In this document: positions 33,201 to 42,720 of the stretch, one piece after another
How positions within the stretch are numbered: position 1 is the stretch's first letter
Layout of the letters: the number at the start of each line of letters is the position of its first letter
Source of the DNA: Notolepis coatsorum
Lineage: Eukaryota > Chordata > Actinopteri > Aulopiformes > Paralepididae
DNA length: 64,000 nucleotides
NCBI GenBank assembly: GCA_963971535.1
Contig: OZ020585.1
Location: 161,201,226-161,265,225, forward strand
Reading direction: 5' to 3'
The notes under the pieces: generated by a model
The model's input: only the letters and a program-made list of their open reading frames with translations
The model's database searches: none
Told to the model about the DNA's origin: nothing
Made by a program: the position numbers and the translations under genes

Positions 33201-35410
33201 ATTACACAGAGTGGCAATATTCATGACATACCATGGGTTCGAGTGTGTATTATTGCTTAATTAGCATAGTACTGTCATTACAACTGGAGTTGGTCCCTTG
33301 ACCAAGGTACTGACATTACAACTGGAGTTGGTCCCTTGACCAAGGTACTGGCATTACAACTGCAGTTGGTCCCTTGACCAAGATACTGGCATTACAACTG
33401 GAGTTGGTCCCTTGACCAAGATACTGGCATTACAACTGGAGTTGGTCCCTTGACCAAGGTACTGGCATTACAACTGGAGTTGTTCCCTTGACCAAGGTAC
33501 TGGCATTACAACTGGAGTTGTTCCCTTGACCAAGGTACTGGCATTACAACTGGAGTTGGTCCCTTGACCAAGGTACTGACATTACAACTGGAGTTTGTCC
33601 GCAGGTGCCTGTGGTCAGGATGGGACTGGGATAATAAAGCATAACTTAATTTAACTTAAACTCTGACCTCATTTCAACCGAAGCTTTAGTGACACATTTT
33701 AGTTTGTCCTGTTCCCGCTGTGTGTTAAGTGATTTCTCTGGTGTTCTGTCCCCGCTGTGTGTTAAGTGATTGCTCTGGTGTTCTGTCCCCGCTGTGTGTT
33801 AAGTGATTGCTCTGGTGTTCTGTCCCCGCTGTGTGTTAAGTGATTGCTCTGGTGTTCTGTCCCCGCTGTGTGTTAAGTGATTGCTCTGGTGTTCTGTCCC
33901 CGCTGTGTGTTAAGTGATTGCTCTGGTGTTCTGTCCCCGCTGTGTGTTAAGTGATTGCTCTGGTGTTCTGTCCCCGCTGTGTGTTAAGTGATTGCTCTGG
34001 TGTTCTGCCCCTGCTGTGTTACCAGAATGTTTCATAGGACATTGATTGAAAACTATCGGCTCGAATTTTACAATTGATGGCTTATTTTGAAGGTATGAAC
34101 CTGTAGTTTCATATTATGTAAAAAAAGAAAAATGTGAAATGTGAAAATTCCCAGAGAGGAGGGGCCCAACTGCTCTGGTGTTCTGTCCCCGCTGTATGTT
34201 AAGTGATGCTCTGGTGTCTTCCACAGGGCCCAGAAGCCGGCCCCCGTCAACATGTCCAAGCTACTGAGCTTCGGCTACGTGGAGGAAAGTAAACCCACGG
34301 CCACCATTGACCTGCCAAGTGAGTTGCTTTGTGATGGTTTCAAGTTCAAGTTTCTTTATTAGTTGTCATACAAAAATACAGAATACTTTTATATGAACTT
34401 CTTTTATCTGTTTTGCTTCTGAGAGTGTGCTAGATATAAAAAAAAATAGATAAAGTATAATATAGAAAGTAAAAAGTACGTATACAAGTGTAAACAAGTG
34501 TTTAATATATATACAATAAATACAGAGTAGAAATAAATGAGTAACTGAGTTACAATACAATATACAGTACAATGCAGAAATGGGATGAGGTACAACTTAG
34601 GGTACAATGAGTGCAATGAGGTATGAGTTGTAGTGCAAATCTCTTTACCAATAAGTATAAAGTGTGTTAAAGTGTCTAAAGTGGGTGCTACAGTGAGTTG
34701 TTTATTTTAATTTTTTGATTCACTTTTTCTCCCATTTTCTATATATTTTTCTCCCATCCCAATTTCGTATCATCCAATTCAACCCTCCCCTGTCACGAAC
34801 GCTGTTTCTTGCCTCCCACAAGCCGGCTGCAATGTGGACTAAGTCATACATAGCACAAGTCCCCTCCGGTACTTGAGGTAACGGCAGTCGCATCTTTTCA
34901 CCTGCGCAGCTCGATCTCTCAGCGGCGAGGAGTAACGCGTGGGAGGCTCACGCTGCCCCCGACACTTCCTGATTCTACTGCGCAGGCGCACCAACCGACC
35001 TGTAGGAGTCGCTGTCCACAACGCCCGATCCCCACCCATCAGTTTCCCACCCCCTAATATGGCCAATGTGTATTAGTATGAACGACCAGCTAAACTGAAA
35101 GCAATGTGGAGCGCTGGGCTCGAACAGGCGAGCCCAGCGTCTCCGCATTCGTGGCGAGCGCCTTGCCCACTACGCCACGTAGCCGCCCAGTGAGTTGTTT
35201 ATTTAAACTGAGTGTGTACGTGTGGATGTGTGTGCTGTGAGTGTATTTGATGGTAGTTTGACTTCTAGTTCTTCTCTAGGTCATTATAATTCAATAGTTG
35301 CCTTGCTTGCACATATCCCCCTGGGTGCTGACGTGCAGGAAAGATTTACCACTAGAATAATGGATTCATACGAAGGCATGGTATTAAGCCACGTATTGAT
35401 TTTGATATGA
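19984..35410 (+). CDS. C7orf57: C7orf57 orthologue, spliced gene (6 firm exons plus an uncertain last exon)
   Basis: Coding exons: 19984-20029, 22418-22549, 23377-23479, 24047-24143, 26512-26594, 34227-34318 and a tentative last exon 35280-35410. Reading phase agrees across every junction, and the joined frame would give 227 residues (human about 295). The protein starts [12 protein letters not shown]. Exon 2 holds the conserved block IPGLGVND followed by [15 protein letters not shown]; exon 3 continues [10 protein letters not shown] and KPSDWF; exon 6 has [13 protein letters not shown]. These match, in order, my recollection of human C7orf57 (IPGL, ETDSEYVKLAKQGG, DLLKH, LPDWY, NFSKLISNGY). 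No catalytic motif, signal peptide or membrane segment is visible, and the family's function is unknown to me. Intron 1 uses a GC donor. Introns 4 and 5 are swollen by minisatellites, MITEs and SINEs. Exons 1-6 are well supported; the C-terminus is not. Confidence 0.85.
20030..20035 (+). other. GC-type 5' splice donor of C7orf57 intron 1
   Basis: Exon 1 ends CAAG and the intron starts GCAAGT, the usual context of the minor GC-AG intron class. The alternative GT four bases downstream would put exon 2 out of its conserved frame, so the GC donor is needed. The paired acceptor is CACACAG at 22411-22417. Confidence 0.75.
20515..20940 (+). mobile_element. LINE 3' end in C7orf57 intron 1
   Basis: Shares ACACTGCTGGCCAGTATGAC, TTGCACTCTGGTTGGAT and TGTACTTGTGCTGCATAATG with copies at 22040-22412, 58010-58530 (+) and 24165-24362, 29500-30400, 59603-59735 (-). 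Confidence 0.7.
21508..21860. repeat. Interspersed repeat, AAGATATTCCTTTATTGATC type
   Basis: The same GATAAGATATTCC..TTATTGATCCC start occurs at 25160 and 29015, and a decayed form at 52965. It is a LINE-like 3' region without coding capacity. Confidence 0.55.
21877..22044. repeat. Near-perfect hairpin, arms about 75 bp
   Basis: GAAGTATTCAGTATTCAC...CCTTTTAGGTTCCTA pairs with TAGGAACCTAAAAGGACAAT...GAATACTGTATACTTC. The loop is only about 17 bases. It lies just before a LINE 3' tail in intron 1. Confidence 0.85.
22045..22412 (+). mobile_element. LINE 3' end just before C7orf57 exon 2
   Basis: It ends GAAATAAATCTGAATCTAAT, five bases before the acceptor region of exon 2. The repeat therefore supplies most of the sequence where the branch point should lie. 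Confidence 0.7.
22730..23235. repeat. Duplicated LINE-like segment in intron 2
   Basis: ACAGTGAAATGCTTGGTTCT and TATGAGCCCCCTGAGA occur at 22774-22810 and 23165-23200 in the same orientation, each next to a TTTATTTGTCAC word. Confidence 0.6.
23537..23936. mobile_element. hAT-type MITE in intron 3
   Basis: The ends CAGTGGCGTG and ACACGCCCCTG are flanked by GTTATGGA (23529-23536) and GTTATGGT (23937-23944), an 8-bp duplication with one mismatch. A further common fish repeat (TTTACATTTAGTCATTTAGC) sits inside. Confidence 0.75.
24165..24362 (-). mobile_element. LINE 3' end fragment in intron 4
   Basis: Reverse complement of the LINE tail family at 22045-22412 (GCACAAGTACAGCACAAC, GTGCAAATGTAATGG). 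Confidence 0.65.
24363..24917. repeat. 28-bp minisatellite in C7orf57 intron 4, about 20 copies
   Basis: The unit GTGTTCTGGCCCACCGTTCC + CTCTTCAT is very homogeneous, with A/G and C/G variants (CCCGCC, CCAGCC, CCGGTCC). Since 28 is not divisible by three, all three + frames stay open; they are not genes. Confidence 0.95.
24918..26511. other. Remainder of C7orf57 intron 4
   Basis: Contains a repeat of the GATAAGATATTCC type at 25158-25330, a G-tract at 25206-25219 and an AT-rich stretch. I see no exon: no open frame joins to the flanking phases. Confidence 0.5.
26595..27033. other. Start of C7orf57 intron 5, no feature seen
   Basis: Non-coding sequence with scattered short repeats and nothing I can assign. 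Confidence 0.4.
27034..27284 (-). mobile_element. tRNA-derived SINE, family A, copy 2
   Basis: Reverse complement of the 344-605 element, from GGTAAATGGTGCATTTATAT to the tRNA-like head. B-box complement GGAACCGGGAACC is degenerate. Confidence 0.8.
27415..27600. repeat. Inverted and direct repeats of AAGGGTTAACC
   Basis: About eight short words such as GTGAAAGGGTTAACC and their complements. 27417-27475 pairs with 27476-27535 around GTCTGTAGTGTGGTAGTAAA to form a hairpin. Confidence 0.7.
27797..28283 (+). mobile_element. tRNA-derived SINE, family B, full length with 17-bp TSD
   Basis: The head is GGTGGTGTAGTGGTCTAAGG with B box GTTCGAATCC; the body includes AGGTGAAAAGATGCGACTGC; the tail is A-rich. 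AATAATGGTTTATATGA flanks it at 27780-27796 and 28284-28300, as expected of target-primed insertion. Other copies: 34708-35188 (-) and 63567-64000 (-). Confidence 0.9.
28301..29000. other. Intron 5 sequence with a short duplicated segment
   Basis: TAGCTGAAACCATATTGTGT + ACTTACAAAAC occurs twice (about 28580 and 28651). Otherwise AT-rich, no gene seen. Confidence 0.5.
29195..29482. repeat. 36-bp minisatellite in intron 5, about 8 copies
   Basis: Unit GAATAAAGAGTGTCTGACCA + CTCAGGTCTGTAGACT, with shortened GAAAAAGAG variants. Confidence 0.9.
29500..30400 (-). mobile_element. LINE 3' end relic, interrupted by a hAT MITE
   Basis: 29503-29530 and 29872-30120 match the tail family of 22045-22412 in reverse. 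The rest is an AT-dinucleotide tract (30205-30255) and TATA-rich repeats. Confidence 0.65.
29531..29871. mobile_element. hAT-type MITE inserted in the LINE relic
   Basis: The ends TAGGGGTGTAACGGTACAC and ACACCCCTA are flanked by ATTGTCAT (29523-29530) and TTTGTCAT (29872-29879), an 8-bp duplication with one mismatch. CGGTACG words recur near both ends. Confidence 0.85.
30649..31584. mobile_element. Large foldback element with about 365-bp arms
   Basis: Arm 30649-31018 pairs with 31225-31584 and the spacer is about 206 bp. The arms are GC-rich, carry CTGATTGGCCACTGACCT, and differ by small indels in GCAGCAGCGGC and ATTATTATCCCCC. The mirrored open frames on both strands are arm products, not genes. 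Confidence 0.85.
31846..32780. mobile_element. Outer foldback (arms about 80 bp) enclosing a family X copy
   Basis: CAGGCCAGGTTGCGTGTAGT...CTGATTGGCCACTGACGTAC at 31841-31917 pairs with 32701-32779. Together with the inner element this makes concentric palindromes. Confidence 0.75.
31978..32352. mobile_element. Foldback element, family X, uninterrupted copy
   Basis: The ends AATACCAACCGGTTCATGC and complement pair; the core GGTTAAGGTTAGAGTTTGGA pairs with TAACCTTAACCAACTTCGAA. The TTAA at about 32119-32122 is the unoccupied equivalent of the site filled by the 614-bp MITE at 3298. Confidence 0.8.
32860..33010. repeat. G-tracts and GT-rich low-complexity sequence
   Basis: Runs of 8-12 G at 32853 and 32927-32938, with a matching C-rich stretch at 33003-33020. 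No gene. Confidence 0.6.
33269..33600. repeat. 38-bp minisatellite in intron 5, about 8.5 copies
   Basis: Unit GGTACTGGCATTACAACTGG + AGTTGGTCCCTTGACCAA; few variants. Confidence 0.9.
33708..34017. repeat. 37-bp minisatellite derived from the exon 6 acceptor region
   Basis: The unit TGCTCTGGTGTTCTGTCCCC + GCTGTGTGTTAAGTGAT is present about 8 times. The same sequence recurs at 34171-34215, directly before the CTTCCACAG acceptor of C7orf57 exon 6 (34227). Confidence 0.9.
34335..34690. mobile_element. LINE 3' tail in intron 6
   Basis: TTTCTTTATTAGTTGTCATA at about 34350 starts a segment matching 39722-40140 (- strand LINE) in its A-rich body (GGGATGAGGTACAA). Confidence 0.7.
34708..35188 (-). 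mobile_element. tRNA-derived SINE, family B, copy with TSD
   Basis: Reverse complement of 27797-28283. Flanked by AGTGAGTTGTTTATTT at 34692-34707 and 35189-35204. It lies within C7orf57 intron 6. Confidence 0.9.
35280..35410 (+). other. C7orf57: Tentative last coding exon of C7orf57
   Basis: Exon 6 ends after the first base of a codon at 34318. A pyrimidine-rich acceptor ending in CTCTAG at 35279 is followed by a frame in the matching phase, open for 43 codons to TGA at 35408-35410. I do not recognise the encoded tail (it contains [10 protein letters not shown] and MDSYEG) in the mammalian protein. An open frame this short can arise by chance. Reading through exon 6 without splicing would instead stop within about 45 bases. 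Confidence 0.3.
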
Positions 35411-35884
35411 TTTAAATGTATGGATCTGCATGAATGAAAATGGAAGGTCACAAAATAAGAGATGAAATTATAATGCGTCCGTCGTTAAGAAAGGATGATG
35501 ACGTGATTCAGCCCAGAGGAGACTGAAATCCTGACTGGCATTGCTAAACATTCTGCAGCAATGATTACACAAGTGGATGGATCACTCATGAAGCGTGTGT
35601 TTGTCTTTCTCTCCGCGGGGACATGTGCTTGTGCTGTTTGTCCGTGTCCACTGAAGATTAGAAGATTGGCAGCAGAGCGAAGGTGTGGAAACTAGACGCC
35701 CACCGATTCACCTGACGACCTGACGACCTCTGGGATTCAACAGAGCTCTCTTCACCAAACGATGCCTCTTCACCTTTTTAATTTAGTTTTTAAGTGACCG
35801 TTTGTTTATCTGCACCATTCTCATGTGCTTTTATTTCATAGATAGGTGTGCGATTAGACATTGAATCACACAAGCTGGAGGAAA

Positions 35885-36505
35885 ATGAGATGATGTTGTT
35901 GTGATGGATATTGAAACACACAGGCTGGAGGTATACAAGCTTATGTTGTTGTGATGGATATTGAAACACACAGGCTGGAGGTATACAAGCTTATGTTGTT
36001 GTGATGGATATTGAAACACTAGCTGGAGGTATACAAGCTTATGTTGTTGTGATGGATATTGAAACACTAGCAGGTATAAAAGCATATGTTCTTGTGAAGG
36101 ACATTGAAACACTAGCTGGAGGTATACAAGTGTATATTGTGATGGATATTGAAACACACAAGCTGGAGGTATACAAGCTTATGTTCTTGTGATGGATATT
36201 GAAACACTAGCTGGAGGTATAAAAGCGTGTGTTCTTGTGATGGATATTGAAACACTAGCTGGAGGTTTAAAAGCTTATGTTCTTGTGATGGATATTGAAA
36301 CACTAGCTGGAGGTTTAAAAGCTTATGTTCTTGTGATGGATATTGAAACACTAGCTGGAGGTTTAAAAGCTTATGTTCTTGTGATGGATATTGAACCACT
36401 AGCTGGAGGTTTAAAAGCGTATGTTCTTGTGATGGATATTGAAACACTAGCTGCAGGTATAAAAGCGTATGTTGTTGCGATTGATATTGAAACACTAGCT
36501 GGAGT
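35885..36505. repeat. 48/50-bp minisatellite, about 12 copies
   Basis: Unit GATGGATATTGAAACACTAG + CTGGAGGTATAAAAGCTTAT + GTTCTTGT; the first copies are 50 bp with CACACAGG. The 48-bp form gives false frames on both strands. Confidence 0.9.
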
Positions 36506-36539
36506 TCAAGTCCAAGTTCAATACCAGTTTATTTTGTTG

Positions 36540-37924
36540 TGATGGATATTGCCGCCTCATGAATTGCATTTGTTATGATTGTATAACAAGTCAAATGTTA
36601 TAAGCTATGTCATCATAGATATTATTTTGCGAATGTCATTTTGCGTGTTGTTATTTTTCCTTCTCTGTAATTGTTTGTTTTATTTTATTTCTTTTTTAAA
36701 GAAAAAATAAAATGATTATAATTGGAAAAGCTTTTATAATTTCTCTTATCTCTAACAATGCATTCACAATAGACATCTGGGCCCTGTTCCTTGTACGTGG
36801 CTAACTGAGTTAGCTGGATAATTTTCAGGATAACTTGACATAAGTCAGGCTTTTCGGTTCCACGAAGCAAGTTTGGCAAAACCACTATAGCAACACATCC
36901 ATAAACTTGAACCTGCTCCAGCGCAGGCTTACTTAACTTTAGGTTAGTTGTAACGTTAGTTTAGGTTCGTGTTAACGTTAGATAATGTACAAAATAAACG
37001 TATTCCGCTGCTATAGACGTCTCTCTTTTATTTTGAAACCCCCCAGAAAGAAAGTCATTATATTTGCTTGAGTGTCCGGTTGCTGGTTAGCTCCGTTAGC
37101 GTGCAGGATATCAAGACCAGCCATTGGAATACTGTTTTCTAAATTGGGGAGGCTTTTAATCGTCAAGGTAAGAGGATTTTAAGTCATGGTATCCATAAAC
37201 TTCAATCGGTTCGGATCCTTTGAATGAATGAGAATGTCAACAAACACGGCTTCACGTAGAAATCACTGACTGCGCCCAGAGACGAGTGGTTAGGCAAAAA
37301 ATTGTTCCGAGTATATTTGCTTAGAAAACGTAATTGTTGAATTAAATTATTTTTTATTTCTCCACGTGGTAAATACACAGGTCACAACATGTTTACAGGA
37401 ACGTTTTGGAGTGTATTTCGTGACTAGGGAACGTCAGGCTCTAACTCTGCTCCACTTCCAGTGATGAAGCTAAGCTATGCTAACGGAGCGGCTGTTCCCT
37501 AAGCCTAATGCATGCACAGAGACAAAAAAGGTATGTATCTTCTTGTCTAACTCCAGGGAAGATATTAAATAAGCTAATTTCCCAAAATGTTGGAGTTTTC
37601 CTTTAACTTAGCTCATATTTCATTTTATTTTACTCGACCACCTTATTGTATTATCTGTCTGTTAATGTCGCTAATGTCACACCAGTAACGTCCAAATCAT
37701 GTGAAAAGTATACTTGGCAATAAAGACCTTTCTAATGAGGGATGAGTCCTGGCTGATGAGTCATCCGTTAACTGGATTCCTGAGGTTGTGAAAGAATCTA
37801 ATCACAACATTGACATTGGGAGTCCCAAGTTCAATACTTTGTTGCCATTTCAACAAGTTGAGGGGTTTGGTGCAGTGCAGCTCCCTCCCTGTCCTGACCT
37901 CAGTCATGCTCAGCTTGTAGCAGT
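36540..37924. other. Intergenic stretch with MITE pieces
   Basis: 37445-37608 is a single arm of the 614-bp TTAA MITE (ending CCTTTAA). 36780-36900 (CCTGTTCCTTGTACG..., TTCCACGAAGC) looks like a worn MITE. TTTAAAGAAAAAATAAAATG near 36695 could be a polyadenylation signal but has no assigned gene. Confidence 0.5.
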
Positions 37925-39180
37925 TCTATCTCTATAACATTATACAAAGCTCTATAACAAACTAACAATTAGCTCTGTTGACAAGCTTTGTGTGCATTAC
38001 ATCTATACAAAGCTCTATAACAAACCACATTACATCTATACAAAGCTCTAACATTACATATATACAAAGCTCGATAACATTACATATGTACAAAGTTCTA
38101 TAACATTACATATACAAAGCTCTGTAACATTACATCTATACAAAGCTCTAACATTACATCTATACAAAGCTCTATAACATTACATATGTACAAAGCTCTA
38201 TAACAGGGGTCAGGAACCTTTTTGACTGGGAGAGCCATAAAAGCCAAATATTTCTAAATATATTTCATTGAGAGCCATATAGTATTTTTAACGTATAATA
38301 AATTAAATATGTCTTACTTTTAATGCGACTTCTGGTGCTGCATGGTTTTGCTGATGGCCTTGTAATCTGGTTCATACGTGGTGAGGTTGAGCTTCATGCA
38401 GGCGTTGAGGCTTCCATCAGTTAAACGTGAGCGTAGGTTGGTCTTAATGTTCCTCATATGCGAGAATGACTGCCCACATGCATATGTAGAGCCAAACATG
38501 GTCAATACGGCAATACTCACGCTGCATTGTGTGGTATGTCACAGGAAGCTCGTTCCAAGTTTTAAGAATCAGCTGGTCTTCAGGTTGAAGATTTTTAATT
38601 TCTGTCCACTTGTGTTCCCTCGCCAGCTCTGCTCGCTATATCTTCAGCTACAGATACTATTGGCTGTATCTTCAAAACTAATTTCTGTTTACTTTAAAAT
38701 GACACCGTATTATTAAGAAATATCACAAGTATTACATTTTTTTTTTTTTTTTTACTAAAACATTTCTGGGAGCCATATGCTGTCACCAGAAGAGCCATAT
38801 ATGGCTCGCAAGCCATAGGTTCCCGACCCCTGCTCTATAACATTACATCTATACAAAGCTCTGTAACATTACATATAAGCTCTATAACATTACATCTATA
38901 CAAAGCTCTAACATTACATCTATACAAAGCTCTAACATTACATCTATACAAAGTTCTATAACATTACATCTATACAAAACTCTAACATTACATCTATACA
39001 AACCTGTAACATTACATCTATACAAAGCTCTGTAACATTACATATAAGCTCTATAACATTACATCTATACAAAGCTCTGTAACATTACATCTATACAAAG
39101 CTCTGTAACATTACATATGTACAATGCTCTATAACATTACATCTATACAAAGCTATAACATTACATCTATACAAAGCTTT
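37925..39180. repeat. 26-bp minisatellite split by a hAT element
   Basis: Unit AACATTACATCTATACAAAG + CTCTAT with many deletions; present on both sides of 38204-38832. Confidence 0.9.
38204..38832 (-). mobile_element. hAT element with residual transposase C-terminus, 8-bp TSD
   Basis: The ends CAGGGGTC and GACCCCTG are flanked by CTCTATAA at 38196-38203 and 38833-38840. A - strand frame at 38520-38320 encodes FGSTYACGQSFSHMRNIKT and LTTYEPDYKAI, like the C-terminal dimerisation region of hAT transposases related to GTF2IRD2/ZBED proteins. The rest of the transposase is absent, so this is an internally deleted element. Confidence 0.9.
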
Positions 39181-40398
39181 ATGTGGTCACCAACCTTTTT
39201 AAGCCCAAGATCACTTTTTTTCTTTTTGGTGAAGGCAAGATCTACCTATTGAAGCGTTGAGAGAAAAAGACAGCCAAGATTGTACTTTAAACCAGTTCTT
39301 CCAAGAGTTTGGATGGAGATGTGTCAGGAAGCTTTGTCTCAATGTTGTCTGTAAAGTTTTTTTTTATCCAGAGTAACTTGGTGATCATTTTCTGTGTTTT
39401 ATTAAATAATGATTTTCAGATTTTGAGAAATGGTCAAACTTATCCAAATATGGTATTTTCATGGAGAACAGTGCAGCTGCAACAGATAGCACTTTAGTGA
39501 TAATTCTCTGTAATAAAAAAATATATATATATCTCCCCACACTTTGAGAAACACTGCTACTAAATTACTTTTATTTGCATGTATTCTAATTACATGCAAT
39601 GCTTTGGTCCAACATTAAAACGTCAAAGTAGAACTGTAATATGTACTTTCTCAGTCAGTGCTAAGTGCAGTCATCTTATGCAGCATCACTTTTCACATCA
39701 AAACAAAAGTAGAACTGTAATGTTTCAAGTTTCAAGTTTTCAAGTTTCTTTATTAGTTGTCATACAGAAGTACAGAATACTTTTATACAAAATGCTTCTT
39801 TCTGTTACGCTCTAGAGACTGAAAAGATAAGTATAAAATAAAATAAGTATAGCAGTATAAAATAGAAGTCACGTACGTAGACACAAGTGTTCAATATGTA
39901 CATATGTACAATGTTCAATGCAGAGTAGAAGTAACTGAGTTACCATACAATATACTATACAATATACTAATATACAATATACTATATAGTGCAAAGCAGA
40001 AATGGGATGAGGTACAATTTAGGTACAATTTACAGTAAGGTGTACTGAGGTATGGGTTGTAGTGCAAATTCTTTGCCAATAAATATAAAGTGTGGAGAGT
40101 GGGTGCTGCAGTGAGTTGTTTGTTTAAAGTGAGTGTGTGTGCTGTGAGTGCATTTGATGGTTGTTGTATAGTGTTATTGTTCGTTGAGCAACCTGATGGC
40201 CTGGGGATAGAAGCTTCTTCTGAGTCTTTCTGTGCTTGCCATGGGACTCCGGTATCGCTTGCCTGACCGCAGCAGTTCAAAGAGTCCCTGACCCCCGACC
40301 TCCTAAAGTCCACAATCATCTCCTTTGTTTTGCTGACGTTCAGGGAGAGGCTGTTCTCTTGACACCATCCCGCTAGGACCTTGACCTCTTCCAGGTAG

Positions 40399-40821
40399 CG
40401 TCAACATTTTAGGCAACCAACTTGTGCTCAGCGTTTCTCTGATTGGCCACGACGCCCATGTGACCGCGGCAATGCGGAAATAGGCTGCATTCTATTGCCA
40501 TGCTCTGCAACAAACTCTAACCTTAACCAACTCCGAAACAATGCCTAAACTTAACCCTAACCTTAACCAACTCCGAAACAATGCCTAAACTTAACCCTAA
40601 CCTTAACCAACTCCGAAACAATGCCTAAACTTAACCCTAACCATAACCAACTCCAAAAGAATATTGCCATGCTCTAAGACAAACTCTAACCTTAACCAAC
40701 TCCGAAACAATGCCTAAACTTAACCCTAAACCTTAACCAACTCCGAAACAATGCCTAAACTTAACCCTAACCTTAACCAACTCCGAAAGAATGCCTAAAC
40801 TTAACCGGCGAAAGAATGCAT

Positions 40822-40854
<33 letters not shown>

Positions 40855-41009
40855 GAAGTGATTCAAACTTGTCACCAACGCACCGCAGGATCCACAGCAA
40901 GACGGCGAACCAGTTGAGCTAACCGTTGATGGTAAAAGAGGGGGGATTACGGCTGCATAATGCCACAGGGGCGTGGCTAGGCGCAAGCTGGTTGCCTAAA
41001 ATGATTAAG
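40399..41009. mobile_element. Foldback-type insertion with about 11-bp TSD and 40-bp internal repeats
   Basis: ACATTTTAGGCAACCAACTTG at the left pairs with CAAGCTGGTTGCCTAAAATG at the right. CTTCCAGGTAG flanks it at 40388-40398 and 41010-41020. Inside are about seven 40-bp copies of CCTTAACCAACTCCGAAACA + ATGCCTAAACTTAACCCTAA (40513-40806) and a 25-base A tract. The core is related to family X. Confidence 0.75.
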
Positions 41010-41194
41010 CTTCCAGGTAGGCCCTCTCGTCGTTTGCAGAGATCAGGCCCACCACTACTGTGTCGTCAGCAAATTTGATGATTGTGTTGTTGTTCCGCTG
41101 TGCCACACAGTCATGTGTGTACAGGGAGTAGAGGAGTTGTGTGGACTTTCTAATATTATTAACATTGACAAACATATTTACAATTAGCATTTTA

Positions 41195-41415
41195 TAAAGT
41201 AGAACTGTAATGTGTACTTTCTCAGTCAGTGCTAAGTGCAGCATCACTTTTCACATCAAAACAAAAGTACTGTAATGTGGACTTTCTCAGTCAGTGCTAA
41301 GTGCAGCATCACTTTTCACATCAAAACAAAAGTAGAACTATAATGTGGACTTTCTCATATTATTAACATTGACAAACATATTTACAATTAGCATTTTATA
41401 AAGTAGAACTGTATA
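41195..41415. repeat. Tandemly duplicated 70-bp segment
   Basis: AGTAGAACTGTAATGTG...CTTTCTCAGTCAGTGCTAAG...CACTTTTCACATCAAAACAA is repeated here and also at 39630-39720. ATTAACATTGACAAACATAT occurs at 41157 and 41364. Confidence 0.75.
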
Positions 41416-42427
41416 CAGATCCAGACTGAAGAGGGCCCCCCCTCTGTATACAGATCCAAACTGAAGAGGGCCCCCCTCTGTATACAGATCCAGACTGAAG
41501 AGGCCCCTCTCTGTATACAGATCCAGACTGAAGAGGCCCCTCTCTGTATACAGATCCAGACTGAAGAGGCCCCCTTCTGTATACAGATCCAGACTGAAGA
41601 GGCCCCTCTCTGTATACAGATCCAGACTGAAGAGGCCCCCTTCTGTATACAGATCCAGACTGAAGAGGCACCCCTCTGTATACAGATCCAGACTGAAGAG
41701 GCCCCCCTCTGTATACAGATCCAGACTGACGAGGGCCCCACCCCCCCTCTGTATACAGATCCAGACTGAAGAGGGCCCCCTCTGTATACAGATCCAGACT
41801 GAAGAGGGCCCCCTCTGTATACAGATCCAGACTGAAGAGGGCCCCCTCTGTATACAGATCCAGACTGAAGAGGGCCCCCTCTGTATACAGATCCAGACTG
41901 AAGAGGGCCCCCTCTGTATACAGATCCAGACTGAAGAGGCCCCCCTCTGTATACAGATCCAGACTGAAGAGGGCCCCCTCTGTATACAGATCCAGACTGA
42001 AGAGGCCACCCTCTGTATACAGATCCAGACTGACGAGGCCACCCTCTGTATACAGATCCAGACTGAAGAGGGCCCCCTCTGTATACAGATCCAGACTGAA
42101 GAGGGCCCCCTCTGTATACAGATCCAGACTGAAGAGGGCCCCCTCTGTATACAGATCCAGACTGAAGAGGGCCCCCTCTGTATACAGATACAGACTGACG
42201 AGGGCCCCCTCTGTATACAGATCCAGACTGAAGAGGGCCCCCTCTGTATACAGATCCAGACTGAAGAGGGCCCCCTCTGTATACAGATCCAGACTGAAGA
42301 GGCCCCCTCTCTGTATACAGATCCAGACTGAAGAGCCCCCCCCCCTCTGTATACAGATCCAGACTGAAGAGGCCACCCTCTGTATACAGATCCAGACTGA
42401 AGAGGCCACCCTCTGTATACAGATCCA
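41398..42427. repeat. 33-bp minisatellite with variable C-run, about 31 copies
   Basis: Unit CTGTATACAGATCCAGACTG + AAGAGGGCCCCCT. The C-run varies by 1-4 bases and shifts frame, so the long - strand frames (up to 386 codons) are repeat artefacts. Confidence 0.95.
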
Positions 42428-42489
42428 TCATTGCCGGAGATCTTGCCAGTGTCATCAGCAAATTGTGTGATTCTGACAAGACTGTGAGT

Positions 42490-42720
42490 TTTATTGACAG
42501 TTTAAGTTTACGTTTATTTGGATCCCCATTAGCTGTTACAAATGGCAACAGCTACTCTTCCTGGGGTCCACACAAAACAATAAATACAAATATAATTAAA
42601 AATAAAACCAACAATAAACATACGAAACAATATACATAACATAATCAAACATAATTTCCCCCCCCCCACACCCATCCAACCCAACCCACCTCATTACATT
42701 AGCATTATACCAAAATATTA
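42490..42720 (-). mobile_element. LINE 3' tail of GGATCCCCATTAGC type
   Basis: TTTATTTGGATCCCCATTAG and CTACTCTTCCTGGGGTCCAC resemble a common fish LINE 3' end, here in reverse, followed by an A-rich body and a C-tract (42657-42667). Confidence 0.6.

Noticed and set aside
40513-40806. Interstitial telomere from CTTAACCCTAACC words
   Set aside because: The repeat unit is 40 bp, TTAACCCTAA appears only once per unit, and the whole lies inside a foldback insertion with target duplication.
41338-42548. Long - strand frames of 234, 337 and 386 codons (WICIQRG, SVYRGGPLQSG, SLDLYTEG repeats)
   Set aside because: All three - strand frames of one 33-bp minisatellite stay open at once, and C-run changes switch them. 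This is a repeat artefact.
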